Below the pieces are notes generated by a model. It had not been told where the DNA came from, made no database searches, and worked only from the letters and a program-made list of their open reading frames with translations. From Halomonas fontilapidosi (GTDB taxonomy: Bacteria; Pseudomonadota; Gammaproteobacteria; Pseudomonadales; Halomonadaceae): a stretch of DNA of 64,000 nt. The stretch's first letter is position 1; each line of letters opens with the position of its first letter. Positions 36,886 to 43,613 of the stretch are shown here, one piece after another. Location: assembly GCF_014192285.1 (NCBI RefSeq), contig NZ_JACHXQ010000010.1, forward strand, positions 42,098 through 106,097. The letters are read 5' to 3'. The translations under genes and the position numbers were made by a program.

Positions 36886-37370
36886 TGAAACGCGTGATAT
36901 TGGCAACATGGCTGCTGACCCTGATCCTGGCAGCCCCGTTGGCCGCTGCTCCGCGCTGGCCCGACCAGGGGTGGCAGGTGGCTTCCACTTCGCTGGCCTA
37001 CGACGAAATGCTGGCGGCGTTGCGAGAAGCCGTCGAGGCCGAGGGCATGTTCGTGGTCACCGAGGCAGGGCCCACCGAGGCCGCCGCGAACCGCGGCATC
37101 AGCATTCCCGGCAATCGGGTCGTCGGTGTGTTTCGCAATGACTTTGCCGTTCGTATTCTGCGGCTTAGCGTGCCGGCGATGATCGAAGCCCCCATGCGCT
37201 TCTATGTCACCGAAAATGACGACGGCAGCGCCACCCTTGCCTGGAAGACCCCGACTCATCTGCTGTCGCCCTACATGGACGCGGGCGGGCAAGAACTGGA
37301 ATCGGTGGCGCGCGAACTCGATGACCTGTTTGCCGCTATTGCAAAACGCGTTGCCGAGGTGCCGAAGTAG
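36885..37370 (+). CDS. Exported DUF302 protein
   Basis: 161 residues with a signal peptide (MKRVILATWLLTLILAAPLAAA). The mature domain has the DUF302 pattern: 'YDEMLAALREAVEAEGMFVV', 'GISIPGNRVVGVFRNDFAVRIL', 'EAPMRFYVTENDDGSATLAWKTP' and a C-terminal helix. No reaction is known for the family. A second DUF302-like exported protein lies at 38981-39439. It is translationally coupled to the DinB gene. Confidence 0.75.
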   Translation: MKRVILATWLLTLILAAPLAAAPRWPDQGWQVASTSLAYDEMLAALREAVEAEGMFVVTEAGPTEAAANRGISIPGNRVVGVFRNDFAVRILRLSVPAMIEAPMRFYVTENDDGSATLAWKTPTHLLSPYMDAGGQELESVARELDDLFAAIAKRVAEVPK

Positions 37371-37407
37371 CCTCGCGCGCTCCCTACCGATGAATTCGGA
37401 GGCTGTC

Positions 37408-37770
37408 ATGTCTCGTGAACCCTCGGCGCCGCATCCGGTTCCCTCACGAGAGGCGACGCTCGCCGAGGCGCTGTTGATGATGATGGCAGTTTTGCCGGTG
37501 CTGTTTTCGGCCTACGTCAGCCTGTCGACGGGTGATGGACACTGGTTTCAGCGGTCCGGTGGCTTGATGGTGCTGTTCTCTGTCGGCGTCGAGTACCACC
37601 GCAAATACTTGCTGCGCTGTCTTGAATCTGGCACCCCCTCCTGGCTGGTCGCGTCCAGCCGTCCGGCAAGGTTGGTCACGCGTTTCTGGCGCGCCGTTCC
37701 CTTCATCTGTTACCTCTCCATCGTGGTCGGGACCCTCATATGGAGCTACGGTGATCTGTTGTTTACCTGA
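37408..37770 (+). CDS. Small inner-membrane protein, unknown function
   Basis: 120 residues. The ATG at 37408 is chosen over 37390 because GGAGG (37398-37402) precedes it. Three hydrophobic segments are visible: about 18-38 (LAEALLMMMAVLPVLFSAYV), 50-62 (GLMVLFSVGVEYH) and 95-115 (VPFICYLSIVVGTLIWSYGD). The middle loop is basic. I do not recognise the family. It follows the DUF302 gene on the same strand and may be the last gene of the ligase operon. Confidence 0.6.
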   Translation: MSREPSAPHPVPSREATLAEALLMMMAVLPVLFSAYVSLSTGDGHWFQRSGGLMVLFSVGVEYHRKYLLRCLESGTPSWLVASSRPARLVTRFWRAVPFICYLSIVVGTLIWSYGDLLFT

Positions 37771-37792
37771 CGAGCTCTCGCATCGAACATGT

Positions 37793-38458
37793 TCAGGGGC
37801 AGGCGGGCGGTTCGGAACTTGTAGAGAAGGCTAGGTGCGTGAACCAGGCCGTGGCATCGACATCAGCATTATCGCCATCGCTCATCAGGGCGAGGCCATC
37901 GATATGTGCCGGCCGACTCCCGAAGAGCCGCTGATAATCCTCGCGAACATTGCGCACTTCCGCCACCCATTCGCCCACATGCGCATCACCACTCTGCAGG
38001 GCCAGCAGCTGAGCGCGTGACGTGAAGGCATTGGGCCAGTCCGACCCTGCTGGCTGGCTCGAGGCCCAGACATAGTTCACCGACTCGACCTGCCAAGGGA
38101 GGAGGCCTGTCTTGCGGGCCACATAGACCCTGGCGGGATAATCGTCACCCGATTTTTGCGTCTCGTCGAGACCTTCATGAATTCCCGATACCCGCCAGCA
38201 CCAGTGCAGATAAGGCGTGTCGCGAAGGTCGATCTCACGCTCCAGATATTTCGCCGAGGCCTGTTGACGAGCGCTGGCCTGGAGGACGCGAGTGCCCTCT
38301 CGCTCGACAACCCGATACTCGGTTTCACCCTCGAAGCTGCGCGTCGGCCAATTGTGGATATCATCTGGCGAGAACGTTAGCTCATCTGCTGCGATGCCCG
38401 GCCCTGTGGCCAAGGTTGTCAGTGCCATCAGACAGCAGGGAACAAAGGGGCGGTTCAT
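37793..38458 (-). CDS. Exported DUF3047 protein
   Basis: 221 residues with a signal peptide (MNRPFVPCCLMALTTLATGPGIAA). The family pattern is clear: 'YLEREIDLRDTPYLHWCWRV', 'SGDDYPARVYVARKTGLLPW', 'NYVWASSQPAGSDWPNAFTS' and 'HIDGLALMSDGDNADVDATAWF'. It is a beta-sandwich-like domain of unknown role, likely periplasmic. It is convergent with the ligase operon, ending 22 bases from the small membrane-protein stop. Confidence 0.78.
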   Translation of the reverse strand: MNRPFVPCCLMALTTLATGPGIAADELTFSPDDIHNWPTRSFEGETEYRVVEREGTRVLQASARQQASAKYLEREIDLRDTPYLHWCWRVSGIHEGLDETQKSGDDYPARVYVARKTGLLPWQVESVNYVWASSQPAGSDWPNAFTSRAQLLALQSGDAHVGEWVAEVRNVREDYQRLFGSRPAHIDGLALMSDGDNADVDATAWFTHLAFSTSSEPPACP

Positions 38459-38597
38459 CGGATAGGTTGCTCCATTAGCTTCCGTGAATAGCGATTATTT
38501 TAAGCCGAATATATCGTAAGGATCATGGTCCTATATACACCAAGATTCAAGACCTAGTTAAAGGTCTTCTATTAGTTGATAGTCACGAGGTGTAGCC

Positions 38598-38864
38598 ATG
38601 AAAATTCAAATCGTAACGTTGACCATGATGACCCTAATGCTGAGTGCCGGCCCCCTAATAGCGATGGATTCTGAATTTCGAGAGAAGCGTCACGAGGCGC
38701 TACATGAGGAAATCAAAGGCGCATCCCAAAAGGCGCAGCGCCCCACCGAGCAGCAACGCAAAAGAGAGCTCAGTCAGCGTGGTGATGGGCAACATCGCCA
38801 CGTAGATGAAGATTGGCAGAAATGGGAGCAGACGCGTGAAGCCCTGCGCTATTGGTGGCGCTAA
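38598..38864 (+). CDS. Small exported charged protein, unknown
   Basis: 88 residues. There is a signal peptide (MKIQIVTLTMMTLMLSAGPLIA), then a short, highly charged chain rich in Glu, Lys, Arg, Gln and His, ending EALRYWWR. It contains no cysteine. The flanking 38461-38600 is AT-rich relative to the window. No family recognised. A terminator follows at 38888. A weak match to the local ECF promoter (CGTAAGG, 15 bases, ACACCAAG) lies about 55-85 bases upstream. Confidence 0.6.
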   Translation: MKIQIVTLTMMTLMLSAGPLIAMDSEFREKRHEALHEEIKGASQKAQRPTEQQRKRELSQRGDGQHRHVDEDWQKWEQTREALRYWWR

Positions 38865-38887
38865 CCCTTAGCCGCTTGGCGATCATT

Positions 38888-38918
38888 CCCGGACCTGATC
38901 CTTTAGGTCCGGGTTCCT
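38888..38918 (+). terminator. Terminator after small exported protein
   Basis: CCCGGACCT and AGGTCCGGG form a perfect nine-base stem with an eight-base loop, followed by TTCCTT. Confidence 0.65.
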
Positions 38919-38980
38919 TGCCTTGCGACCGGGGCTCGGCCATCCTGACGGGACATCCGCTGAAAGCGTGAGGAGGTACC

Positions 38981-39439
38981 ATGTGGAAGACACTGATCGG
39001 AACGGCGATGACTATCGTTGTGGCCATGCCGCTGATGGGGCAGGCGGAGGAGCATGGCGTTAGGTATCTGCAGTCAAGCGACGATATCATGCATGTCGAG
39101 CAGCGGCTGCGTGACGCCATCGAGGAGAAAGGGCTGACCCTCATGAGTGTGGTCGATCACACCGCCAATGCAGAGGGCGTGGGACTATCATTGCCGATGA
39201 CCCGCACCTTCATCTTCGGCAATCCAAAGGTGGGAACGCCGATGATGCAGTGTCAGGGAAGTATGGCGCTGGATCTGCCACAGAAGATGGTGGTGAGGGA
39301 GACAGACGAGGGTGTCAGGCTGGAGTGGAATTCACCGCATTATATGGCCGAGCGCCATGCCCTGGAAGAGTGCGACCTGCCACTGGACAAGGTTGCCGGT
39401 GTGCTAGAGGGCGTGGCAAGCGCTGCCGCCGGCCAGTGA
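38981..39439 (+). CDS. Exported DUF302-like protein
   Basis: 152 residues, with GAGGAGG upstream. Signal peptide MWKTLIGTAMTIVVAMPLMG, then a DUF302-type domain ('DIMHVEQRLRDAIEEKGLTL', 'RTFIFGNPKVGTPMMQCQGS', 'ALDLPQKMVVRETDEGVRLEW'). Two cysteines (MQCQGS and EECDLP) could pair in the periplasm. It resembles the DUF302 protein at 36885 in size and order of elements. It is convergent with the anti-sigma gene. Confidence 0.72.
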   Translation: MWKTLIGTAMTIVVAMPLMGQAEEHGVRYLQSSDDIMHVEQRLRDAIEEKGLTLMSVVDHTANAEGVGLSLPMTRTFIFGNPKVGTPMMQCQGSMALDLPQKMVVRETDEGVRLEWNSPHYMAERHALEECDLPLDKVAGVLEGVASAAAGQ

Positions 39440-39466
39440 GAGCAGAAGAATGCAATTGACGGGCCT

Positions 39467-39670
39467 TCAGCGCCCGTCATCGTCCTGCTCGGGGTCATGC
39501 TCCGGGCCGAATCGCTTGCCGGCCTCATGAAGCAGCGTGAACTGTCTGTCGCACTCTCGGCAAGCGCTGCACATGGAGAGGTGTAACCTCAGGGACACCC
39601 GTTCCTGGAAGGTGAGAGGTCGGTCCTGCTTGAGGGACATCAACCGGGTCGCTTCCTTGCACATCATCAT
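39467..39670 (-). CDS. Small soluble zinc-finger anti-sigma factor
   Basis: 67 residues. The start at 39670 overlaps the sigma stop (ATGA). Zinc-type ligands are His30-x3-Cys34-x2-Cys37 in 'LRLHLSMCSACRECDRQ', plus Cys4 and Cys40. No membrane segment is present, and the C-terminus is acidic (PEQDDDGR). This is the zf-HC2/ZAS fold that holds ECF sigma factors inactive; soluble members often release sigma on oxidation or metal exchange. Coupling to the sigma gene supports the assignment. Confidence 0.82.
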   Translation of the reverse strand: MMMCKEATRLMSLKQDRPLTFQERVSLRLHLSMCSACRECDRQFTLLHEAGKRFGPEHDPEQDDDGR

Positions 39671-40245
39671 GCGGTTTCCTCCTTCAGCCACCCTTGCTCG
39701 ATGCAGGCCCTGAGGCGCAGGCGGGCGCGATGCAGTATCACCCAGCAGTTGTTCTCCTTGATCCCTAACTCCTTGCAGATATCGTCGGTGGAGAGCCCCA
39801 TCAGCTCGCGTAGGGAGAACACCCTGGCGGCATTGTCCGGCAGGGCGATCATGCAGGCATCGAAGACCTGCCAGAAGTGTTCGGTCTCGAACGCTGCCTC
39901 GGGCTCTCCCCAGCTTGAGGGTCGAGCACTCGCCTGCCAGCGGCCACTCTGCTGGAACTGCCGGTCGATGGCATCGTCGCCTTCCTCCTCCTCGAGGGGT
40001 TGCCAGCGCCCATGACGCTTCTGGGCGCGCATGGCGTCGAGGATCTTGTACTTGAGGATGCCGAAGACCCAGGTCTCGTAGCCGGAACGTCCGGCGAAGC
40101 TTTCATTCTTTTCGATGGCGGACATCATTGCCTCCTGTACGGCATCCTCAGCCTGGCTTCGATCACGCAAGTGCATGAGGGCGAAGGAGACCAGACGTGG
40201 CCTCACAGCCGTAAGTCGTTGTAGTCTTTCTTCTTTTTCGCTCAT
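39667..40245 (-). CDS. ECF-family RNA polymerase sigma factor
   Basis: 192 residues from the ATG at 40245. Region 2 is 'VSFALMHLRDRSQAEDAVQEAMMSAIEKNESF' in part, with 'YETWVFGILKYKILDAMRAQKR'. An unusual acidic/Trp linker follows, then region 4 'LPDNAARVFSLRELMGLS' and 'DICKELGIKENNCWVILHRARLRL'. Length and linker fit the TIGR02943-like sigma group as I remember it. It is coupled to a zinc anti-sigma gene and preceded by TGTAAGA-N15-CGAC, suggesting autoactivation. The same promoter form marks its probable regulon nearby. Confidence 0.88.
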   Translation of the reverse strand: MSEKEERLQRLTAVRPRLVSFALMHLRDRSQAEDAVQEAMMSAIEKNESFAGRSGYETWVFGILKYKILDAMRAQKRHGRWQPLEEEEGDDAIDRQFQQSGRWQASARPSSWGEPEAAFETEHFWQVFDACMIALPDNAARVFSLRELMGLSTDDICKELGIKENNCWVILHRARLRLRACIEQGWLKEETA

Positions 40246-40644
40246 CTGCGAGTTCCTCGTTCCCTGTGCTGATGCTTGGGCCGGATTCAGGCCAAGTTTA
40301 GCAGCTGGTATCAGCCAGGGTACAGGCTCTCCAGGTTGTGTCGTGATTGGCAGGATTTTCTTACAGGAGGTACGGGGTTTTTTCTTTAATACCCGCGTCA
40401 ATGCCGTCAAGGTTATGCCGATTTTTTCTTGAGGAAAATGCCGAATCTTTGATATTTGTTAGGTCATAGCTAGGGTGTGGCAGGTGTCTTTATTGCTCCA
40501 ATGTGAGCGTTGAATTCGGGAGTTATAATTGACATTTCTCGGTTGTTAAAGGCGAATTAATACCACATCAAGTTATCATGAAAACTCAATATTCGGGGAT
40601 ATCCATGACCATGGCAGCGTATGTGGTTGGGCAGTGTTTTCCTG
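40246..40644. other. AT-rich gap upstream of sigma gene
   Basis: About 400 bases. The left part is the leader and promoter of the sigma gene. The part 40430-40620 is clearly AT-richer than neighbouring genes and contains only short frames without ribosome sites or family resemblance. No RNA gene is recognised. Confidence 0.5.
40336..40365 (-). promoter_or_regulatory. ECF promoter of the sigma gene
   Basis: On the minus strand: TGTAAGA, 15 bases, CGACACAA. It lies about 90 bases ahead of the sigma start and would give positive autoregulation. Confidence 0.7.
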
Positions 40645-41316
40645 TCATCGATAACGCCCCTCCGACATCAACATCGGGTTGGGAAGCTTCGCCAGCCGAT
40701 CAAGGTCCTCAGGCCTGTCCACATCCCACAGGCGGGCGGGGCAGGCCAGTCGCCAGCCCAGCATCGCGAGACGCTCGCGCGTCTGCGACATGACGCGATT
40801 CGTGCCCCAGTCGATGGCCGCGAAGAGGCGGCGGTCGGCGCGGCGCAGACCAACCAGCGCATAGCCGCCGTCCTCGACCGGCAGGAAGACGGCGTCGGCG
40901 TTCATCAGGGAAGCCTGGCAGCGTTTGAGCAGGGCCGGGGTGAGCGCCGGGCAGTCGCTGCCGATCAGCAGTCCTGGCGCCTCCATGGCCTCCAGGGCGT
41001 GGACCATGCGCTCTCCCAGACCGCCTTCTGGTTGGGCGCGAAGCCGGATACCATGCTTCTCGGCCAGTTCCTGGAACAGCGGATGGCCATGGTCCAGGGC
41101 CGTCCACAGGGTGATGCGTTGCGGGGAGATCGCCGCGAGAGCAATGTCCAGTGTGTGGCGCACCAGCCGCTCATGAAGCCGGCAGGCCCCCTCAGCGCCC
41201 AGCGCCGGCATCAGACGCGTTTTCACTTGGCCAGGAATCGGCGCCTTGGCCAGTATCGCCAAGGGAAAATCCTCACCGGCATCAGCGCACATGGCGATAC
41301 GCTCGAGCCAGATCAT
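40645..41316 (-). CDS. Glycosyltransferase, TIGR04282 (rSAM/selenodomain-associated) type
   Basis: 223 residues (an internal ATG at 41292 would shorten it by eight). Nucleotidyl/glycosyltransferase-A fold: 'LAILAKAPIPGQVKTRLMPAL' is the characteristic opening, with 'LLIGSDCPALTPALL' and 'VFLPVEDGGYALVGLRRAD'. Genes of this family travel with the TIGR04283 family, as here, where it overlaps the upstream gene by 35 bases. Related pairs are linked to arsenosugar synthesis. No radical-SAM or arsenic gene is visible nearby, so the sugar acceptor is unknown. Confidence 0.85.
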   Translation of the reverse strand: MIWLERIAMCADAGEDFPLAILAKAPIPGQVKTRLMPALGAEGACRLHERLVRHTLDIALAAISPQRITLWTALDHGHPLFQELAEKHGIRLRAQPEGGLGERMVHALEAMEAPGLLIGSDCPALTPALLKRCQASLMNADAVFLPVEDGGYALVGLRRADRRLFAAIDWGTNRVMSQTRERLAMLGWRLACPARLWDVDRPEDLDRLAKLPNPMLMSEGRYR

Positions 41317-41974
41317 CCGCCGGCGTGCCCCGCCAATATCGCCAGCGCAACTGCCACATCAGCAGCAGGGTCCGCCAGGCACCCGCTCGCTCCCAACGCC
41401 TTCCTGAGCTCGTCACCCTGGCGCGCAGGCAGGACGGCGATGATTGGTGCTTGAGCCGGCGCGACATCTCGATGTCCTCCATCAGCGGCTGGTCGGGAAA
41501 GCCGCCCGCGGCGGCAAAGGCCTCGCGGGTCATGAAAATTGCCTGGTCGCCGGTGGCGATGCCCGTTAGGCGCGAGCGCAAGTTCATGGCCCAGGCGATG
41601 ATCGGCAGCAACGGATGACGCCCTTCCAGACGGACATCGAAACGCCCCCAGCAGTGTTCACTCGAGAGGGCCGAAGCAATCAATCGATCGGCGTCCCGCG
41701 GGAGTCGCGTATCGGCATGCAGAAACAGCAGATGGCCTGCGCGGGCCTCGCGAGCCCCCGTATTCATCTGGCGGGCCCTTCCTGCCTCGCTGACGATGAC
41801 GCGCGAGGCCAGGGAAGATGCTCGGGATACTGTCTCGTCGAGGCTGCCCCCGTCCACGACCAGTAGTTCCACGCCCTGGGCGTTCCACGGCGACAGCTGG
41901 GCTAGCAGTGCTTCGATGGTAGCTGCTTCATCCAGCGTTGGAATGATGATGCTGAGCTTCGCTGTGTCCGCCAT
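41282..41974 (-). CDS. Family 2 glycosyltransferase, TIGR04283 type
   Basis: 230 residues. GT-A motifs: 'LSIIIPTLDEAATIEALLAQ', 'LLVVDGGSLDETV', metal-binding 'LLFLHADTRLP', 'TGDQAIFMTREAFAAAGGFP' and 'LMEDIEMSRRLK'. It forms an operon with the overlapping TIGR04282-type gene. A TGTAAGG-N15-CGAC promoter lies about 45 bases upstream, back-to-back with an identical one serving the papain-like hydrolase. Confidence 0.87.
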   Translation of the reverse strand: MADTAKLSIIIPTLDEAATIEALLAQLSPWNAQGVELLVVDGGSLDETVSRASSLASRVIVSEAGRARQMNTGAREARAGHLLFLHADTRLPRDADRLIASALSSEHCWGRFDVRLEGRHPLLPIIAWAMNLRSRLTGIATGDQAIFMTREAFAAAGGFPDQPLMEDIEMSRRLKHQSSPSCLRARVTSSGRRWERAGAWRTLLLMWQLRWRYWRGTPADDLARAYRHVR

Positions 41975-42019
41975 GCCGAAAGTCCTCCTGGCCGATGCGT
42001 ATCTCGGCGCGCTGGTGCC

Positions 42020-42049
42020 TTGAGTCGGACCGTTCGCTGCCTCCTTACA
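42020..42049 (-). promoter_or_regulatory. ECF promoter of the glycosyltransferase pair
   Basis: Minus strand: TGTAAGG, 15 bases, CGACTCAA, ending 46 bases before the glycosyltransferase start at 41974. Confidence 0.7.
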
Positions 42050-42071
42050 AGGCGGCAGTGGCTGTCTGGCC

Positions 42072-42101
42072 TGTAAGGCATTATTAGACGATACGACAGA
42101 G
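42072..42101 (+). promoter_or_regulatory. ECF promoter of the papain-like hydrolase
   Basis: TGTAAGG, 15 bases, CGACAGAG; the -10 octamer is identical to that before the TTL-ligase gene. Its -35 is separated by 22 bases from the -35 of the divergent glycosyltransferase promoter. Confidence 0.75.
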
Positions 42102-42213
42102 ACACAGAGCCGCCGATACCCGGGACAAGAGAAGGGCAGGCCATGAGGCCGCTATACGCCTGGTGGCTGGTCCTGGTGTCATCCATCTCCTGAGTCGCCG
42201 GAGGGACCCCTCG

Positions 42214-42948
42214 ATGTCCAATATGCTTGAGCGCTGCGGCTATGGTCTCGGTTGTTGGCTCTCCTGTCCCAGGCCCTGGCTCAGCCCTCCATTTCCCGTC
42301 GACGAGGGCGTACCGGCATGCCTTGAGCCTGGTGACGTTCTGCTGGTCGAGGGCTCCTCGAGGATCAGCACGGTGATCAAGTACCTGACGCAGTCCACCT
42401 GGTCGCATGCTGCGCTCTATGTCGGCGAGGGCGCCTGCCCCGGCGTCGCAGCCCCGACTCATGGCGGCCACTTTGTGGAGGCGGACCTGGCCGAAGGGGT
42501 ACGGGTAGTGGGGTTCGAGGAGTTCGAGGGCTACCCGCTGCGCATCTGTCGTCCGGTAGGCCTGGGGCATCAGGACCTCGAGCGCTTGATCGCTTTTGCC
42601 TGTGGGCGAGTGGGACACCGTTATGACCTGCGTAACATCCTCGACCTGGCTCGCTACCTGCTGCCCTTGCCGCCCCTGCCCACTCCCTGGCGGCGACACA
42701 TGCTCGGGCTGGGCAGCGGTGATCCGACCCGGGCGATTTGCTCGACACTGATCGCCGAGGCTTTCCAGTCGATTCGCTATCCGATCCTGCCGATTCCCGT
42801 CGCGGGAGAGGCGAAAGTGTTCCAGCGCCGCCACCATACCCTGTTTACCCCGCGGGATTTCGATCTTTCCCCTTGGTTCGCGGTCGTCAAGCCCGAATTG
42901 CACGGCGGTTTCGACCCTCACGCCTTGCACTGGGAGGACTCGGCCTGA
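42214..42948 (+). CDS. Permuted papain-like (YiiX/NlpC-P60 type) cysteine hydrolase
   Basis: 244 residues from the ATG at 42214 (GGAGGG upstream). Permuted order of catalytic residues: His in 'SQSTWSHAALYVGEG'-like 'STWSHAALYVG', acid region 'HFVEADLAEGVRVVGFEE', then Cys in 'RAICSTLIAEAFQS'. The motif 'EPGDVLLVEGSSRISTVIKY' at the start is typical of YiiX proteins, which act on amide or ester bonds in lipids or peptides. No signal peptide is evident. Under the ECF promoter it could trim or release a modified product; that is inference. Confidence 0.8.
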   Translation: MSNMLERCGYGLGCWLSCPRPWLSPPFPVDEGVPACLEPGDVLLVEGSSRISTVIKYLTQSTWSHAALYVGEGACPGVAAPTHGGHFVEADLAEGVRVVGFEEFEGYPLRICRPVGLGHQDLERLIAFACGRVGHRYDLRNILDLARYLLPLPPLPTPWRRHMLGLGSGDPTRAICSTLIAEAFQSIRYPILPIPVAGEAKVFQRRHHTLFTPRDFDLSPWFAVVKPELHGGFDPHALHWEDSA

Positions 42949-42977
42949 CCATCTGGAGGGTCAGGGGCCGGAGCGTC

Positions 42978-43613
42978 TCAGTGAGCCAGCTCGATCACCC
43001 GTCCGCCGGCTTCCTCGGCGTCTTCCCGGTCGTGAGTCACCAGCAAGCTGGGCAGGCCGGCCTCGTGCAGACGGTCGAAGACCAGCCGACGCATCTCGTG
43101 ACGCAGGTGGGTGTCGAGCTTCGAGAAGGGTTCGTCGAGCAGTACCGCGCAGGGGGCCGACAACAGCAGCCGCATCAGCGCCACCCGGGCCTTCTGACCA
43201 CCCGAAAGGGTCGCCGGGTCGCGGGCACCGAAGCCGGCGAGGCCGATGTTGCCCAGGGCCTGCTCGACGCGAGCGGTCTTGTTGGCGCCGGCCCTGGGCA
43301 TGCCGAAGCGCAGGTTGCCGGCCACCGAGAGGTGGGGGAAGAGCAGTGGGTCCTGGAACAGCAGGCCGATGCCGCGACGTTCGGCCGGCAGACCGCTGAT
43401 GTCGCGGCCGTCGAGTAGCACCCGACCGCGGGCCTGAAAGGCGGGAGCGAGGAAGCCGGCGAGATAGGCGAGCAGGGTCGACTTGCCCGAGCCGGAAGGG
43501 CCCATGACGGTGAGGACCTCGCCGGGACCGATCTCGGCATCCAGCTCGACCAGGGTTTGGCCTTCCAGGCTGATGCAGATGTCACGAAGTTGTAGGCGAT
43601 GAGTGGCGTTCAT
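42978..43613 (-). CDS. ynjD: ABC importer ATPase, YnjD type
   Basis: 211 residues from the ATG at 43613. Walker A 'GPSGSGKSTLLAYLAGF', Q-loop 'GIGLLFQDPLLFPHLSV', signature 'LSGGQKARVALMRLLLSAP', Walker B 'AVLLDEPFSKLD' and H-loop 'LLVTHDRED'. Its start overlaps the permease stop. It energises the fused permease and the YnjB-like binding protein encoded upstream. The substrate of YnjBCD is not established. Confidence 0.88.
   Translation of the reverse strand: MNATHRLQLRDICISLEGQTLVELDAEIGPGEVLTVMGPSGSGKSTLLAYLAGFLAPAFQARGRVLLDGRDISGLPAERRGIGLLFQDPLLFPHLSVAGNLRFGMPRAGANKTARVEQALGNIGLAGFGARDPATLSGGQKARVALMRLLLSAPCAVLLDEPFSKLDTHLRHEMRRLVFDRLHEAGLPSLLVTHDREDAEEAGGRVIELAH

Noticed and set aside
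40578..40793. Small open frame upstream of the TIGR04282-type gene
   Set aside because: It overlaps the end of that gene on the opposite strand, has no ribosome site, and its sequence is Pro/Ala-rich and unlike any family.
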